From Platerodrilus igneus (Eukaryota; Arthropoda; Insecta; Coleoptera; Lycidae): DNA of 64,000 nucleotides. The notes beneath the pieces are model-generated. The model was given only the letters and a program-made list of their open reading frames with translations, did not search any database and was not told the origin of the DNA. The stretch lies in contig JARFIW010000139.1 in the NCBI GenBank assembly GCA_036346225.1, forward strand, positions 5,766,001 to 5,830,000, written 5' to 3'. The position numbers and the translations under genes were made by a program. This document shows positions 59,601 to 64,000 of this stretch, piece by piece; positions within the stretch are counted from its first letter, which is position 1, and every line of letters starts with the position of its first letter.

Positions 59601-62600
59601 TATCAATAACACCACTGCGGCTGGTATTAATTAATTCATGATTTTATTTTATCTGAGAATCTTTTGATTATAAAATGGTTCAATTTGTGCGATTGATGGC
59701 ATTTCTATCAATCTATTTAATCGTAACACCAGTATACCAATAACAACCATGCGGCTGGTATCATTCAATTAATTATAATATTTTATCTGAGAATCTTTTG
59801 GTTACAAAATGGTCCAATAAAATTTGTTCGATTATTGGCATTTCTACCAAACTGTTCAATTAGAATACCAGTATACCAATAACAACCCTATGACTGGCAT
59901 CAATTAAATCCTTATAATATTTTATCTAACCGTCTATATCAGGTTGATATCAATCAAAACATTATGATATTTCGTCTAACAGTTTTAATCAGAATACCAG
60001 TATATCAATAGCAATCCTGCGGGATGTATTAATTAAATCAATATGTTATTTTATCTTGCAGTTTTTATCAGTACACCAATACATCGATAACAATCCTGTA
60101 GTTGGTTATTATGATATTTTATCTGAGATTTTTTTGAATACAAAATGGTCCATAAAATTTGTTCGATTAATGGCAATTCTACCAAATTGTTCAATCAGAA
60201 CATAAGTATACCAATCACAACCCTACTGCTAGTATTAATTAAATAGTTACATATTTTATCTAACAGTTTTTATCAAAACACCAGTATACCAAAAACAACT
60301 CTGCAGCTGGTATCAACTAAATCACTATGATATTGTATCATCTGAGAATCTTTTGGTTACAAAGTTGTCCAATAAAATTTATTAATGCAATTTTTACCGA
60401 AAATGTTGAATCAGAACACCAGTATATCATAACAACACTGCGGTTGGTACTAATTAAATCATTATTTTATTGTATCAGTACACCAATAAACCGATAACAA
60501 TCCTGCCGTCGGTATCAATTAAATTATTATGATATTCTATCTGAGAATCTTTTGGTTACAAAATGGTCTCATAAAATTTGTTCGATTTTTGGTATTTCTA
60601 CCAAACTGTTCAATTAGAACACCGGTATATCAATAACAACTCTACTGCTGGTATCAATTAAATCATTTAATATTTTATCTAACAGTTTTATCAGAACACC
60701 AGTATATCAATAACACTTCGGCTGGTATTAATTAAATCATGATTGTATTTTATCTGGAAATTTTTGGTTAAAAAATGATTCAATTTGTTCGATTGATGGA
60801 ATTTATACCAATTTATTCAATCGTAGCACCAGTATATCAATAACAACTATGGGGCTGGTATTATTTAATTAATTATAATATTTTATGTGAGAATCTTTTT
60901 GTTACAAAATGGTCCAATAAAATGTGTTCAATTAATGACCTTTCTACCAAACTGTTCAATCCGAACACCAGTATATCAATAACAACCCTATGGCTTGTAT
61001 CAATTAAATCCTTATGATATTTTGTCTAACCGTTTTTATCAGAACGCCAGTATTCCAATAACAACCTTGCGGTTGGTATCAATCAAAACATTATGATATT
61101 TCATCTAACAGTTTTAATCAGATTACCAGTATATCACTAACAATTGTATTATTTAAATCATTATTTTATTTTTTTTGCAGGTTTTATCAGTACACCAATA
61201 TATCGATAACATTCCTGTGGTTGCTTATTATTATATTTTACCTGAGATTTTTATCATTACAAAATGGTCCAATAAAATTTGTTCGATTAATGGCATTTCT
61301 ACTAAATTGTTCAATCAAAACACCAGTATACAGATAACAACTCTGTGGCTGGTATCAATTAAATCCTTATGATATTTTATCTTACCGTTTTTATCAGAAC
61401 ACCATGTATATCAATAAAAATTTCACGGTTTTTATCAATTAAAACATTATGATATTTTATTTAAAAGTTTTTATCGGAACACCGGTGTACCAATAATAAC
61501 CCTGCGACTTGTATTAATTAAATCATTATTTTATTTTATCTTAGCACTTTTATCAATACACCAATATATCGATAACAATCTTGCGGTTGTATCAATTAAA
61601 TTATTATGCTATTTTATCTGAGATTTTTTTGATTACAAAATGTTCCAATAAAATTTGTTCAATTAATGGCATTTCCACCAAATTATTCAATCAGAACACC
61701 AGTATACCAACAACAACCCTGCAGCTGGTATCAATTAAATCACTATGATATTGTATCTGAGAATCTTTTGGTTACAAAGATATCCGATAAAATTTTTTCG
61801 ATCAATGCAATTTTTACCGAAAATGTTAAATCAGAACACAAATACATCATAACAACCCTGCGGTTGGTACTAATTAAATCATTATTTTATTTTATCAAAC
61901 ATATTTTCAGTACACCAATATACCGATAACAATCCTGTGGTTGGTATCAATTAAAGTATTATGATATTTTATCTGAGAACCTATTGATTACAAAATGCTC
62001 CCATAAAAATTTGTTCGATTAATTGCGTTTGTGCCAAACTGTTCAATTAGAACACCAGTATACCAATAACAATTCTACTGCTGGTATCAATTATATCATT
62101 TGATATTTTATCTACCAGTTGTTAGCAGAACACCGGTATACCAATAACAACACTGCGGCTGGCATTAATTAAATCATGATTGTATTTTATCTGAGTCTTT
62201 TGGTTTAGTTTGTTCGATTGATGGCATTTCTACCAATTTATTTAATCGTAACATCAGTATACCAATAACAATCATGCGGCTAGTATCATTTAATTAATTA
62301 TAATATTTTATCTGAGAATCTTTTGGTTACAAAATGGTCCAATAAAATTTGTTCGATTAATGACATTTCTACCAAACTGTTCAATCAGAACACCAGTATA
62401 CTAATAACAACTCTATGGCTGGCATCAATTAAATCCTTACGATATTTTATTTAACCGTTTTTATCAGAACACCGGTATTCCAATAACAACCCTGCGGTTG
62501 GTATCAATCAAAGCATTACGATATTTCATCTAACAGTTTTGATCAGAATGTCAGTACATCAATAACAGTCCTGCGGCTTGTATTAATTAAATCATTATTT

Positions 62601-64000
62601 TAATTTATTTTGCACTTTTATCAGTACACCAATACATTCATAACAATACCGTGGTTGGTTATTATATTTTATCTGCGATGTTTTTTATTACAAAATGGTC
62701 CAATAAAATTTGTTCAATTAATGGCATTTCTACCAAATTGTTCAATCAGAACATAAGTACACCAATAACAACCCTACTGCTGGTATCAATTAAATTCATT
62801 ACATATTTTATCTAACAATTTATATCAAAACATCAGTATACCAAGAACAACCCTACGGCTGGTATTAATTAAATTATTATGATATTTTTATCTGAGAATC
62901 TTTTGGTTACAAAATGATCGAATAAAATTTATTCGATTAATGACATTTCTACCAAACTGTTCAATCAGAACACCAGTATACCGATAACAACCCTGTGGCT
63001 GGTATCAATTAAATCCTTATGATATTTTATCTAACCGTTTTTATCAGAACACCATGTATACCAATAAAAATTCCGCGGTTTTTATCAATTAAAACATTGT
63101 GATACTTTATTTAACAGTTTTTATCAGAACACCAGTATACCAATAACAACCCTGCGACTTGTATTAAGTAAATCATTATTTTATTTTATCTTACCACTTT
63201 TATCAATACACCAATATATCGATAACAATCCTGCGGTTGAATCAATTAAATTATTATGCTATTTTATCTGAGATTTTTTTGATTACAAAATGTTCCAATA
63301 AAATTTGCTCAATTAATGGCATTTCCACCAAATTGTGCAATCAGAACACCAGTATACCAACAACAACCCTGCAGCTGGTATCAATTAAATCTAGGAATCT
63401 GGGAATCTTTTGATTACAAGGTTGTCCGATAAAATTTATTCGATCAATGCAATTTTTACCGAAAATGTTAAATCAGAGCACCAATACATCATAACAACCC
63501 TGCGGTTGATACTAATTAAATCATTATTTTATTTTATCTGACATATTTTCAGTACACCAATATACCGATAACAATCCCTGCGGTTAGTATCAATTAAATT
63601 ATTATGATATTTTATCTGAGAATCTTTTGGTTACATAATGATTCCATAAAATTTGTTCGATTAATGTCATTTCTACCAAACTGTTCAATTAGAACACCAA
63701 TATACCAATAACAGCTCTACTGCTGGTATCAATTAAATCATTTGATATTTTATCTAACAGTTTTTATCAGAACACCAGTATATCAATAACAACACTGCGG
63801 CTGGTGTTAATTAAATCATGATTTTATTTTATCTGAGAATTTTTTGATTAAAAAATGGATCACTTTGTTCGATTGATTGCATTTTTACCAATCTATTTAA
63901 TCTTAACATCAGTATACCAATAACAATCATGCGGCTAGTATCATTTAATTAATTATAATATTTTATTTGAGAATCTTTTGGTTACAAAATGGTCCAATAA
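56620..64000. repeat. Complex AT-rich satellite, two unit lengths, continues past the window
   Basis: Every 60-145 bases the phrase AACACCAGTATACCAATAAC recurs, followed by a CTGCGGCTGGTATCAATTAA-like core. Two unit types alternate. The short one (about 78-82 bp) continues with GATATTTTATCTAACAGTTT. The long one (about 132-146 bp) continues with TTATCTGAGAATCTTTTGGT, ACAAAATGGTCCAATAAAAT, TTGTTCGATTAATGGCATTT and CTACCAAACTGTTCAAT. A truncated unit of about 60 bp also occurs. More than 60 units are visible. The left edge (56,620-57,350) is the most diverged. All reading frames here are by-products of the repeat. Confidence 0.95.

Noticed and set aside
57184..61929. Plus-strand frames of 62-87 codons with repeated NTSIP-like phrases
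   Set aside because: They fall wholly inside the satellite and repeat with it.

Overview
The window looks like AT-rich, intron-bearing animal DNA, most likely from an insect. This rests on the kinds of transposable element present: RTE and Jockey non-LTR retrotransposons, pogo/Jerky-like and mariner-like transposases, a Crypton-like tyrosine recombinase and a tRNA-derived SINE. Species cannot be told. I found no intact host gene, tRNA, rRNA or CRISPR array. Nearly every recognisable coding trace is a decayed mobile element, so this is heterochromatin-like, repeat-dominated sequence that ends in a satellite array running off the right edge.

Layout. 1-2746: 5'-cut RTE copy A with a SINE in its tail. 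4.7-7.8 kb: a THAP-like fragment, two more SINE copies (one with a large microsatellite) and a pseudogene of an unnamed repeat-borne protein family. 7.8-12 kb: no genes. 12.0-22.5 kb: two inverted copies of one pogo/Jerky-like DNA transposon, heads facing each other, with RTE copy B between them; copy B carries its own nested RTE tail insertion. 25.8-26.7 kb: a tyrosine recombinase pseudogene. 29.6-31.35 kb: a Gag-like zinc-knuckle pseudogene fused to internally repetitive sequence. 35,053-39,065: the best RTE copy (C), complete with 12-bp target-site duplications. About 41.0 kb: a hammerhead ribozyme motif. 41.9-42.8 kb: a roughly 94-bp tandem repeat. 42.8-44.8 kb: a large inverted-repeat structure. 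45.1-47.2 kb: decayed ORFs I do not recognise. 49.1-50.1 kb: a GC-rich Jockey-like reverse transcriptase fragment. 50.1-51.8 kb: RTE tail copy D, itself split by an LTR-like insertion. 52.0-54.3 kb: two mariner-superfamily transposase fragments and a second RTE-type tail. 56.6-64 kb: a complex satellite.

How the parts relate. The window records successive insertions. The RTE family has a compound 3' end made of two decayed copies of its own ORF C-terminus, and copies C, A, D and the nested insert carry parts of the same arrangement, so it spread as a subfamily. The two pogo-like copies share a stop codon and a lost catalytic Asp, so they descend from one already dead copy, either by help in trans or by inverted duplication. 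Homopolymer-linked frameshifts are common, and some could be assembly errors. My own coordinates may be off by a base or two near homopolymers.
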